Source: Eumeta japonica (taxonomy: Eukaryota; Arthropoda; Insecta; Lepidoptera; Psychidae). Taken from it: a stretch of DNA of 64,000 nt. The stretch covers positions 62,001-126,000 of the forward strand of contig BGZK01001194.1 of the NCBI GenBank assembly GCA_005406025.1. Reading direction: 5' to 3'. The translations under genes and the position numbers were made by a program. The notes beneath the pieces are model-generated. The model did not search any database and was not told the origin of the DNA. It saw only the letters and a program-made list of their open reading frames with translations. Below, one piece after another: positions 49,866 to 60,930 of the stretch. Position 1 is the stretch's first letter, and each line of letters opens with the position of its first letter.

Positions 49866-52800
49866 CATCCTTTACATATTATTTCTCTGAGGTGTTTTTT
49901 TGCTGGTATGAAATATCTCAACATAAATAAATACGTAAATATATATACAAAAATAAAAATGCGTCTATAATACTGTGTATAATATCAATATAAGATCGAT
50001 TTTGTTTCTGTTTTTTTAGTATGTAATATTTTAAAATTAAAAAAACACTTTCCTTTACTTATTTCTATTTTATCATATTACGTAACTGACAACACAACTA
50101 TCGATGCGAAGTATTCCTAGGGTCACCTGGTGTATTTTTGTTTATCTTGTACTTGCAATGGTTACATTTGAGAATCGTACTTTAGACTTGATGCTGCAAT
50201 AATAATTATACGATTTCTAAAATGCATAATAATTATACATTTTAGAAAACCGTAATGCCGAAAATTAGACATATCACGTTTTTTTATGACCGCTTGCAGT
50301 TGCAATATGAGACGATTTGTACAGAAAAATAAAAAACAGTGAGAATTTGAAATAACTTTTTTCAAAACAAGCTTAAATTATAAAATGCGTTCCAACGGTT
50401 AAATTATTCAAATAATCACCGTTATAATATGTGATTACACAAACAAACAAATACCTCAACGCTCTGATTACGAGGCGTGCAATAGCAGCTCAACTTTATT
50501 TCCCTTTAATTTTCCGAAATGTTTGATAATAAATGAAATAGTATAAATTAGCACTGCGTACTTACTAAAGTATTTTTAACACAAATATAACAATATTTAA
50601 ACGATTTTTTTTAAGAGGACAAGAACAAAAGGAATAGATTTCAATTTTGAAATCGGTATCTTTATAATTGAAAAGACTAGAGGGTTTTATATCGATATGA
50701 CTATCAAAAATAAAAATATAATACTTTTAACATTAACACTTAAACAAGTATTAACAATCGTCTCCTCGAATTTGACAAAGGCTTGACAAACAACATCATT
50801 TTAAGACATAGTGGTATGATTTACCAATAATTAAACTGTTTAAATGGGACATTCCACACTTTGATATAACTTCAGACCACAACTTCTTAATTAAATGGAT
50901 ACTGAGGGAAATCGTATGTAATTTGATTTGGAATTTTGATATACAAGAGTCATTCTAATGCAGAAATAACGCAGAAGAAACATGTTGAATATGTTGAAAA
51001 TTTTTAAATGTTTCATCACAATATGTTGAGTAAAAACAATAATATATCGAAATAGTAATCAAAGAGCTAGAAAGAAGCCGTGAGCGGTATGTGCAGTTCG
51101 TTAACCATTAATAAAGCGTCTTTTTTTTTAAGTCAATCCAAAACTGAAGCGCATCAATCATTAAAGCCAATGAGCATGAAAAGCAAACACTGGAAGCAAT
51201 TATTTTTATTACGGACGGAGGCAGCGACCCGCGCGGCGCGGTCACGCTCGGCGGCGGCCGGCCGAGGATCGCGGGGACAGCTGCTCGCGCCGGCGGGGCC
51301 GAAAGCACGGAACGGCCGTCGAAAACGACTTCGAACGAGCTAATTTAAAGCGAATCGTTTAATTTTAAGCTAAAACAGCGACTTCGCTCGAGTGCCCGCT
51401 CTCTGTGGGGGTTGGGAAATTTACCGCGCCATAAGGTTTTTAGAGTGTTCGGATCCCGCGTCGCGGTCGCGATAACCGGTTGCCGTGTTCCACGAATGCG
51501 ACGTGGAATCGCTAAAGTAAAGGAAACTGCTCGCGAAATTCTCGTTTTAAAGATTACACATGAAAAAAATAAAATTCAACGCATTACATTTTTAAGCGGC
51601 GTTCGGTAAGCGTGAAACATAAAAAATAAAAGTGATTTGTATATTTTTGTCTGCAACATTTCAAAAACAAAAAGTCTTTCAGAATGTAGGTGTTAGGGAA
51701 AAGTAGGTCAAGTTCGAGTCATATTCGTCCACCGAGGGTTTCGTGTTATCCCATAATATATTTGTGTATTGCATGTCATGTATTTATCAATACCAAATAA
51801 ATTCAGTTTATTTTTCATTCGGTTCCGGATCCTTAGTATATACCTTATTATAGTATATTAAGCTATTAGCCAAATATTAAAAATGATTATAAATCAAATT
51901 ATTTAAATATTTTTTAATCACCTTGTCTAATTAGGGTTTTTTCTATCTCGTTCTCAGCAATTTATTCTGCAATTGTTTCTCTTTATCCAATAGTATCATA
52001 CTATACGAATTTTCAGGACTTTGTCGTTCTAATACATGGTTTAACAACAGAATTAGTGTCTGGCAAATTAATTTTACGTTTTTTCATACTTAAACAACAT
52101 AATATTAAAATTACAGACCAACTGAAATACTTTGAATTTTTAATTCAAAAAAAATAAATCAAAATTGGCGTCTGGCTCATTGTTAGCAATGACAAAAATG
52201 TCTGGCAATAAGAGATGGATGTTTGTTAAGCTTATCTAAAGTTAAAATATTAAAAATGAACCTTCTTAAAATTATTTTAAAAGTTAGTATCATTACCTGT
52301 ACAGATAGGATGCGCACAGGTAAACGCAACCGTCACCGCCGGCCAGACAGCCCAGACCCTAACCCAAAGAGCAAGAGAGACGACATATCAATAAATCAGC
52401 TGACCTGAAATACTTGTTTTCCCGACGTTGCTAGCTCTTATACTATTAGTAACAAGGACCTGTTGGCTCCTCTTGGATTCATAAAAAAATCTTAATGCGC
52501 ATAAAATAAAGAAACTATTATAAAAATCTTTGGAAAACAAATACAATCAAAACGTTTGCTTAAAGGGAGACCAGAGAGTAAAACATATTTTTAAAAATGT
52601 GAGAATTTGAAATGATTGAAAAGATGGAGAGGTTGTCATGTGTCAATGTCACGAAGAAATATCGTATGTAATGTGATGTAATTTATATTATACCTACAGA
52701 TATATCGACGTTTGTACGTCAAAATCAAATAGTATTTATATAAATGTGCTGAAAAATAGTATGAGAATCAAAACGAAAAATGACTAACTAACTTCAATAG

Positions 52801-53690
52801 ACCAGCTATCTGCAGACCTTGAGTATCAAAACTTTCATAGCTTCCACTCCTATCATTATGCACTTTATCGGATCTTCACCCGTGTCTTCATACTATAGTG
52901 TCTACTAGTTACATACTGGAATATAAACATCTAAACGCCAGTGAGGTTCTGGTCACGAGTACCCATGCAATTAGGATATCATATAGAAACATAGTGCCTC
53001 AACCATCTACAACTTCTTAGTTCTCACTGAAACACAAACATTCAAACTCCAGTATGGTGGTGGCCTTGAATATCCAGTACGATTTTGACATCATTTGGGA
53101 ACTACCTACCATCCAATTACTACCATCAGAAACTACTTACATTATCTTAGTCGAGTGTCTCTATTACATGTTTATGTAATGATCACCTTTACATCTTACT
53201 CAGCGATATTGTATTATTTTGTTTACGGATCAAATTTATTGTATAGATCATTTTGTAAAAAAATGTATTTAAGATTCTAAGGCTGCATTTCTAAGGTTTG
53301 CTGTTAAAGATCAAGACACAAATCAATATTTAATGAATATGTAACATTATATAGGCGGTTACGAGAGTTCAGAATCATTTGGAAAGCTTCAAAACAAAAT
53401 GTTCAAATTTACAGTATTTATTATAATTTAAGTCTTATATTCTTTAATATTTTAGGAAGTTTAGGACTAAATCTGGAATTGTTTTTGTCATGCCTAAATA
53501 CTGCAATTTATGCTATTATGCAATAATGTGCTAAATGACATAATTTTTGAGCGTTATAAGCTTTATCTACCAAGTGCCAAGTAACCCTTCCGCCTTAGAC
53601 CTCTTATCCTTACTGCATATGACTAGCCAAATTATATGCAAGTCCACACGGCTTCCATATACACATTGGCCTCATGCATAAAGGTATTCT
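49866..53690. other. No gene recognised; CpG-rich patch at 51210-51520
   Basis: Mostly AT-rich. A CpG-rich block at 51210-51520 is open in several frames without a recognisable product and may be regulatory or an untranslated exon. A 61-codon frame at 52223-52408 ends with a basic Ser/Pro stretch (RRPDSPDPNPKSKRDD) like the start of some LINE ORF1 proteins, but is too short to assign. A small inverted repeat with an 11-bp arm TTTCTAAAATG lies at about 50215-50250. Confidence 0.35.
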
Positions 53691-54699
53691 GATCCGAGGC
53701 TCCAGCTCAATCTCTTTCCAATATATTCCACCGACGGGTTTTGATGGAGCGCCTAATATCCAATGAAACTATCCAGTGCCTTCAACCATTTCGTTTAGGC
53801 CAACATCTCAAAACCGGTTACATGAAATTGAAAAGCTCAAAAAATCTGTACGAGTCCTTCGGCACGTGCCCAAAGGAGCGAGAAATTAAGCTGGCGGTAA
53901 ATAAACCGAAATTAAAGAAAAATACCTTCAAACCAATTAAGCCGATTACTGTTTGCCCTCTTCTCTTTCGGCCTTTACAGCCATAAAAACTCCTGAAGAT
54001 AGCTACAAGGGTTACGAATAAGGTCAAACGTAATATCTAGGACAACTGTGAATATTTCGCTGAGGGTGACCTCAGCGGAACTGTCCGTCTTCTGTTTCAG
54101 AAGGGTCAGTAGCAAGTTAATTAGTTGTGGAGTATTGATCGGACAGCAGTGCATAGAGCGTTGACCAAATGCTACGGTACCTCCTGAAGTGCCGTCTGCC
54201 GAGTATGTAACTGTACATAATTTCGCATTTACAGGCTCCACGATTGTTTGATTTCAAAAGTATTTCCGGCATCAAGGTGACATCTAACGAGTACTATTTT
54301 GTACACATACCTAACTCATCGATTTTATTACGTAACTGGAGTGCGTTAAATGAAAATAGTAAGATATTATCAGGTGTCTAACTGATAAATTAACGGGGCA
54401 CCCTGGTGCTTCCGTTATTATATTCTTTCCAGTTTAATAAGTAGGTCCTCGTAATTGAGGATAACCGCTAGATGTTCCTTCTAGCATCTAGCACTTTTGA
54501 CTACTCGAACAACCGATATAATTGTTACAGTGTCCTCTCCGAGTGGTAGGTTCTGGAGTTTAGCTTGATGTTTGTTTATCGGCATGGAGAGCTCCTAGCG
54601 TGAGAGTCCTATTACCGGTGTGGTTTTTTGTGGGTTGGTTTTTCTCCTACGTATTAGTGAGCGGCACCGGTACTAGGCGGATTCTTCCTTAGAGCGGGA

Positions 54700-54995
54700 A
54701 CATTTTTGGTATTGTTGACTAAAGTGGAGGTTTTAATTTCAATCCGGTTTTTATCAGTCTTTTATGCTTTTATAAAGAAGTTGAGTGCATGGACATCCTT
54801 TGTAGTTTGCTGCGAGGTCTCCGCTGCATAGGACGTAAGAGAGCTTACCTTATGAGTCCTCTGTGCGGTTGCACTTTTTGTCCAATGTAGGACCGTACAC
54901 TTAACACAATGTGGCTGTGCATAGCAGTGTGCAGCTGTATGACCATCATTCTGATAACGAAAAAAGTGCAAGTAGCTCCGGATGTCACGATTAAT
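54700..54995 (-). mobile_element. Jockey-type LINE ORF1 zinc-knuckle fragment
   Basis: Minus strand. Reads YQNDGHTAAHCYAQPHCVKC then TVLHWTKSAT (about 54810-54960). This is the tandem CCHC knuckle region of Jockey ORF1 (C..C...GH...C..., C.KC...H....). The first two Cys of knuckle 1 and the last Cys of knuckle 2 are lost. An 88-codon minus frame at 53975-54241 may belong to the same decayed element but shows no named motif. Confidence 0.65.
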
Positions 54996-55020
54996 TCGAA
55001 AAAAAAAAAATTAACAAAAA

Positions 55021-55670
55021 AACCGACTTCAAAACAAAACCTATTCCAAAACAAATTATTATACACTAAAAAGTAAAAAAATAATTGCGTATTCTTCTAC
55101 AACTTAATAATTAACTTACTTTTTCTACTCATCAATATGTAGGTACGATCTATGTGTTTACCACGCAAGAAGGTAGATAGGTACCTACCCATTTCAAATT
55201 TAACTCCACACATACCTATGAATAACAAACAATGATCTAAGTATTTTTAGAGTTCTCCAAAGCAAAATGTAACGAAAAATATTAGACTACTAAAAAGCCA
55301 ATCAAATTATTACGATAATATAATGTAGTTACAATTATTGTTATTTTTGTCTATTGCTAGATATATTTTAGTGTTTCCTTGGCTGACACCGACACCAAAA
55401 ATAACAATAATGTAACTACATTATATTATCGTAATAATTTGATTGACTTTTAAGTAGTCTAATATTTTCATTATTACTAAGGAGAATAAAAATATATTTT
55501 GATCATTGTTTGTTATTCATAGATATATGTTGAGATAGATTTGAAATGGGTGACCTATCTACCTTCTTGCGTGGTATAGATCATACATATATGATGTAAG
55601 TTCATAATTGTGAAATTTTACTTTTAGTGTATATAATTTGTTTGGAATAGGTTTTGCTTTGAAGTCGGTT
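55021..55670. mobile_element. Foldback (long inverted repeat) element
   Basis: A 650-bp unit from AACCGACTTC (55021) to GAAGTCGGTT (55661-55670). The left arm (55021-55349) and right arm (55396-55670) are inverted copies with a 46-base loop between them. Matching landmarks are CCACGCAAGAAGGTAGATAG, ATGAATAACAAACAATGATC, and the inner arm AATTATTACGATAATATAAT. Arms differ by small indels, so the left is longer. Non-coding. A transcript through it would fold into a long double-stranded RNA. Confidence 0.85.
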
Positions 55671-56435
55671 TTTTTTTTGTTAAAATTTTTGTATATTTTT
55701 TGATTTTTAGTGAATGTGAAGTACACTAACTAATTTTTCTGAATATGGGTAGACCTACTAAACGTGCTGCTCATAAATCGCATCCATAATGTAAGCCGTT
55801 TTGGAGTTCCATTGATCATCATATTTGACTACGACAATTACTTGACCATAACGACCTTACGGTAGGTGACTCAAATATCCAATTAGCCTATAAAAGATTC
55901 GGCCGAGTATTGTTAATTTGCTCCAAAGAATTGAAGAGTTTTGTTTCTTTGTCATGAATCCCATAATCAGAACCTAACCAAGCTCTCATCAAAGTACCCT
56001 TGAAGTACATCCTTTCTAACAAAAAAAGAATAATCAAAATCGGTTAGCGTGATATTGAGTTATTCGTCCATTTGTCGGGCACATGCTTAATGCACATTTA
56101 AGATTTATACGATTTTCTCATGGATGCCATTGTCAGAACTGAACCAAATTAAAATGGTACCACACGGGAAGCACTAGATTTCAAATAAAAAAAGAATTAT
56201 CAAAATCGGTTAGCGTGATATTGAGTTATTCGTCCATTTGTCGGGCACATGCTTAATGCACATTTAAGATTTATACGATTTTCTCATGGATGCTATTTTC
56301 AGAACTGAACCAAATTAAAATGGTACCACACGGGAAGCACTAGATTTTAAATAAAAAAAGAATTATCAAAATCGGTTCACCCAGTCGAAAGTTTTGAGAT
56401 AAAAAAGATAAATAATTTTGAAGTCGGTTTAAAAA
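55671..56435 (-). mobile_element. Composite AACCGACTTC element, copy 2, outer module
   Basis: Ends GAAGTCGGTT at 56420-56429. It matches copy 1 (3656-4282) in inverted orientation, so foldback plus this module form one composite family. It contains a 166-bp tandem duplication (56041-56206 and 56207-56372) absent from copy 1. No coding frame. Confidence 0.78.
56041..56372. repeat. 166-bp tandem duplication (two units)
   Basis: CGGTTAGCGTGATATTGAGT begins both units, at 56041 and 56207, and CGGTT recurs at 56373. The units differ at only a few positions (for example GCCATTGTCAG versus GCTATTTTCAG), which points to a recent duplication. Confidence 0.9.
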
Positions 56436-56439
56436 TTAA

Positions 56440-56535
56440 CAAAATTGGTCCTTGCCCCAACTGGACACGAACCTTGCTCGCTAACTATCATGCATGAACG
56501 CCGCAGCGCTATCACTATGGATCAAAACGCGACAC
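56440..56535 (-). mobile_element. tRNA-like SINE head
   Basis: On the minus strand, TAGTGATAGCGCTGCGG (A-box-like, near 56517) is followed 44 bases later by GGTTCGTGTCC (56473-56463), a good match to the B-box GGTTCGANNCC. The spacing fits a tRNA-derived Pol III promoter. The 3' side (GTTGGGGCAAGGACC) runs straight into the composite element. It does not look like a functional tRNA gene. Confidence 0.5.
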
Positions 56536-56731
56536 CTGTCGTTATATAACTGCATTTACAAGGTGGTACAGCCAGGAAACATTACGCTATATCACTAGTA
56601 GCCGTGGCCTACCCGATTTCTCTTAATTACCCTAATTTATGAAACACATTATTTTATGTGGCTCAATATTAAAAACAACCCTTATATAATGAAAATAAAA
56701 GTACTATTTAAAAAGGCTTATGTAAATCGTA

Positions 56732-56749
56732 ATATATATATATATATAT
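56732..56749. repeat. (TA)n microsatellite
   Basis: Eighteen bases of alternating TA between the SINE-like head and the mariner fragment. Confidence 0.9.
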
Positions 56750-56819
56750 GCTATTTTGTTCAACAACTTGTTAAGTGAGCTCGTGTGGGATCCAAGTATC
56801 AAGCTTTTTTTATATATAT

Positions 56820-57326
56820 TCAGATTTTTTTAAAAGGGGCAAAACAAATTTGTGGTCAATCCCCAGCTCTTCAGCTATGTTATGAGAATTAATGAGCCGA
56901 TCTTGCTCTAGTTTTTCCAAAATAGCATTCATTTTAACCGTAATAGGTCAATCATAGCGAGATTTATCTTTGATATCAAAATTAACGAATTGAAAACGCT
57001 TGAACCAGTTTTGTGTCACTCTTGCCGACACTACATTAGGTCCATAAATGTCACAAATTTTTTTCGCGACTTGTGTCGGACTTTTCCCTTTTTTGTAATA
57101 AAACTTTAAAAAGTATCGAATTTCTACGATAGATTCTCTCATTTTGGTGGACAGAAAAATAATAGAATAATGGCGGGATACCGTTTCTACTTTTATTTTT
57201 CTTTTTTTTTAAATGTCATGTATTTAATGGTATCAAAATTAGCCAGGTACAAACAGTACAACCAAAGAGATTTTATTGCAACTGTTTACTTATAAAACTC
57301 GAAAAAATTTTTTCCCCGACCTAATA
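56820..57326 (-). mobile_element. Mariner-family transposon, 5' part only (3)
   Basis: Minus strand. The end at about 57326 reads TATTAGGTCGGGGAAAAAAT. After a 5' UTR, the transposase starts at 57142 (MRESIVEIRYFLKFYYKKGK, then SPTQVAKKICDIYGPN and TQNWFKRFQ). After an in-frame stop it continues as NAILEKLEQDRLINSHNIAE then ELGIDHKFVL and DTWIPHELT. These are the two helix-turn-helix domains and the WVPHELT linker of mariner. The catalytic domain is missing, so the element is truncated near 56800. Confidence 0.83.
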
Positions 57327-57736
57327 AAACTTCTATTTTATGTGAACCATTATTTAAAATGTTGTAACATTTTTTAAAATTACTCATTGGATCTAATAAT
57401 TAATATGTATATTTTTTTCTTAAACATCTAATTTTTGCTTTAAATATTTATAGTATTCTACAACATATTTATCCCTATATGAGAGTTATTTTACCTTTCA
57501 GAAAGGAAAGAAAACAGATGTTAATTTTTGTCGACCAAACTTACATATTTACATGTCATTGTTTTTTTTTACAAAACCACGTTACATGGATGGAATGTGT
57601 ATATTTAAATATCAATTTTTCTCTTATGAAACTACTTAAGTCATACAGTGAAAATATAAATCCCCGCGCGTCAGAGATAGTTATATATCTGGAATGGATT
57701 TACGTGCGTCGGCACGTGAGCCATTATAGAGTAGAT

Positions 57737-57980
57737 GGTCACCGCCGCCCATGAACACTTGCAACCCCTGAGGCGTCACTAGTGCGTTGCCAGCCTCTTG
57801 GGAGGGCAAATGTTATCTAATTGAGGAGCATTGTGCTGACAGCGGAGCAGAGAGGGTAGTGGGGTCACCAAAATTGTCACTCGCTGGACGAAACGCAACA
57901 GCGAAAGCTGCTATTTCACGCCCGTATTTTGAGAGAATGTGGTATTTCACCGGTCCACCCAACTCATTTTTTGTGTTGTA
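57737..57980 (+). repeat. Dispersed repeat family R, copy 2
   Basis: Resembles 26599-26840 in the same orientation. A 64-codon frame crosses it (57787-57981), but the other copy does not keep that frame, so coding is doubtful. Confidence 0.6.
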
Positions 57981-57989
57981 GTCAATTTG

Positions 57990-59270
57990 AATACCCACAA
58001 TAAACTTGTAAACAATAAAGACACTCATTTGTAAATATTTACAAATGATTTAAGTTTTCATAGGTTTAATGTTTTTCACGAGGGTGTTCACCTCAAATTT
58101 AAATTTACAACAAAAGCGACACATTTGTTTCAATAATTCTCTATTATTTGTTTACTATTGTTCTTTTGTAGATGACTCGAAAGTTGAAAAACAATCAAAA
58201 CAATCAATGAAATTGTTTCTTGAACTACGTAAATTTTCATATCTTATTTATTTCACCGTCCATGTACCGAGTAATTAATTTTATACAATTCAACTTTCGG
58301 CTTTATCGATGTTATAAAAACAAGTAACTGAATTCTCTCGCTCTTTCTATATATATAAAGCAATAATTTAACATTCCTGTATGACCCAAAAGTGATTTCT
58401 AAAGTGTTCTGTTCAAAATATGTTGAATAACTTCTAACAGAAATATATTTATAGAAAAAAAAGGAATTAATGTTTAATAAATCCATTATTGATGAAATGT
58501 GCCAAAAATTAAGATTTGATTGAGAGAAAATTTATATAAGAATCCGATTTCTCGCTGTATGAAATTGTTGTATGGCAGAGGTAATTAAAATATAGTGGAA
58601 CTACAGCAGAGGTGCCATGCTAGAGCATATTTGGATAGGAACTATAATTAATTGAATCAAGTTTTGCATACTAACTTAACGGAATTTCCTTGTTAAGTTT
58701 GACACGTTTTTTTTTTATAAAAATTTAATGCAAGTAGATGGATTCACGTGTGAAATAGAGAAAGTAGTATTCTAAATATCCGTGCAATTTACGATAACCT
58801 AACCCAACATGAAGGTGAAATGTTAAAGAACCGCAAACGGTAATGCGGTACTTTTTGATGTACCTGACAAATTCGTGTGTGTGGCTCAAGTCGTATATAT
58901 CGTTTTGTGTCAGTACGGATTGATGTGCGTCAGTCATGTCAATCATATCAATACAGACAAACATATACACTGCCCGATTGTAATATTTATTCCCAGAGAT
59001 TTGACTTTCGCACTCTCCGTGGCAACCTGGGTGGTGTGAAAAGTCGTTAACAAAATATTCTTATAAACGTGTGTAAGTCAATGACTGTATATTGTAATGT
59101 GAAATATTAGCGGATGATTTGATTGTTTCCTGTGAATTAGGGTATAAAATAATAATTAATAATACGTGCACATTGATTAGAATTTGCATTTTAGCATCTG
59201 AAGGATTTCAGTGAGTGATTCCTTAGCTATTTTTTCGTAATGTTCGATATGCCTTTTCCCGGCACAAGGG
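57990..59270. other. AT-rich stretch, no gene recognised
   Basis: Short chance frames only. Nothing repetitive or structured was seen until the minisatellite begins. Confidence 0.4.
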
Positions 59271-60660
59271 AAAAACCACTAAACTCGTTTTATTTAGACA
59301 GTCTTTCAAAAAGCTTCTCATTATTATATTATTATAAGAACACTACAAATATGACTAGTTTCTTCTAGGTAGAGTCCACCGAGAAGCTATTCCATTATCA
59401 TAAACACTATAAATAAAACCAGACCGTCTAGACAGGTTTTCAAAAAAAATATTAGCGCATTATTACTATATATACTATAAATAAGATATATTCGGTCTAG
59501 GTAGAGACTTACAGAAAACATTGTATTATCACTTTTTTATAAATATGCTATAAATAACATCTGGGCTATCTAGGTAGACTTACAGAAAACATTGTATTAT
59601 AACTTTGTTATAAATATACTATAAATAACATCTGCTCTGTCAAGGTAGAGACTTATGGAAAACATTGTATTATCACGTTGTTATAAATATACTATAAATA
59701 ACATCTGGTCTGTCAAGGTAGAGACTTATGGAAAACATTGTATTATCACGTTGTTATAAATATACTATAAATAACATCTGGTCTGTCAAGGTAGAGACTT
59801 ATAGAAAACATTGTATTATCACGTTGTTACAAATATACTATAAATAACATCTGGTCTGTCAAGGTAGAGACTTATAGAAAACATTGTATTATCACGTTGT
59901 TACAAATATACTATAAATAACATCTGGTCTGTCAAGGTAGAGACTTATGGAAAACATTGTATTATCACGTTGTTATAAATATACTATAAATAACATCTGG
60001 TCTGTCAAGGTAGAGACTTATAGAAAACATTGTATTATCACGTTGTTACAAATATACTATAAATAACATCTGGTCTGTCAAGGTAGAGACTTATAGAAAA
60101 CATTGTATTATCACGTTGTTATAAATATACTATAAATAACATCTGGTCTGTCAAGGTAGAGACTTATAGAAAACATTGTATTATCACGTTGTTATAAATA
60201 TACTATAAATAACATCTGGTCTGTCAAGGTAGAGACTTATAGAAAACATTGTATTATCACGTTGTTATAAATATACTATAAATAACATCTGGTCTGTCAA
60301 GGTAGAGACTTATAGAAAACATTGTATTATCACGTTGTTATAAATATACTATAAATAACATCTGGTCTGTCAAGGTAGAGACTTATAGAAAACATTGTAT
60401 TATCACGTTGTTATAAATATACTATAAATAACATCTGGTCTGTCAAGGTAGAGACTTATAGAAAACATTGTATTATCACGTTGTTATAAATATACTATAA
60501 ATAACAATTGACCTGTCTAGATAGAGACTTACAGAAAACATTGTATTATCACTATGCTATGAATATATTATAAATGACATCTTGCTGTCTAGATAGAGAC
60601 TCACAGAAAATATTCTATTATCATTATATTCTAAAAAGGCCTGGTCTGCTCAGATGATAG
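59270..60660. repeat. 73-bp minisatellite array
   Basis: Core units start (at ACATCTGGTCTGTCAAGGTA or a close variant) at 59628, 59701, 59774 and so on every 73 bases to 60431, with a diverged unit at 60504. The core is nearly identical between units, varying mainly at TTATGG/TTATAG and TTATAAAT/TTACAAAT. Units before 59628 and after 60504 are progressively diverged and off-period (71 between 59557 and 59628). Faint related sequence reaches to about 60930. No coding capacity. Confidence 0.95.
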
Positions 60661-60930
60661 TAATTGCCTAAGTAGATAGTAACTTGAAATAGTCTTTCAC
60701 GAATATTTCGTTAGCAGTAAAAATTATTACAATTTTAGTAAAAGTTTTCCGAAAAGGTTTCACTATGAAATTACGGACAAAATCATTAATAAACCATCAG
60801 TGTTTCTTGGCGTCTATATAGAAAATGTATAAATATTTGGAATCATAAATAATTATCGAAATTATAAATATAATCCGGTCGTTTAGGCAGTTAGTTTTCA
60901 AAAGGTTTTCATAATTAAATTATTGTTAAA

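Noticed and set aside
52860..53110. Possible diverged tandem repeat (AAACAT...AAAC.CCAGT phrases)
   Set aside because: Two similar phrases about 115 bases apart, too diverged to call a repeat by eye.
59270..60660. CRISPR-like array
   Set aside because: Units are contiguous 73-bp tandem repeats with no unique spacers, in an insect-like nuclear genome.
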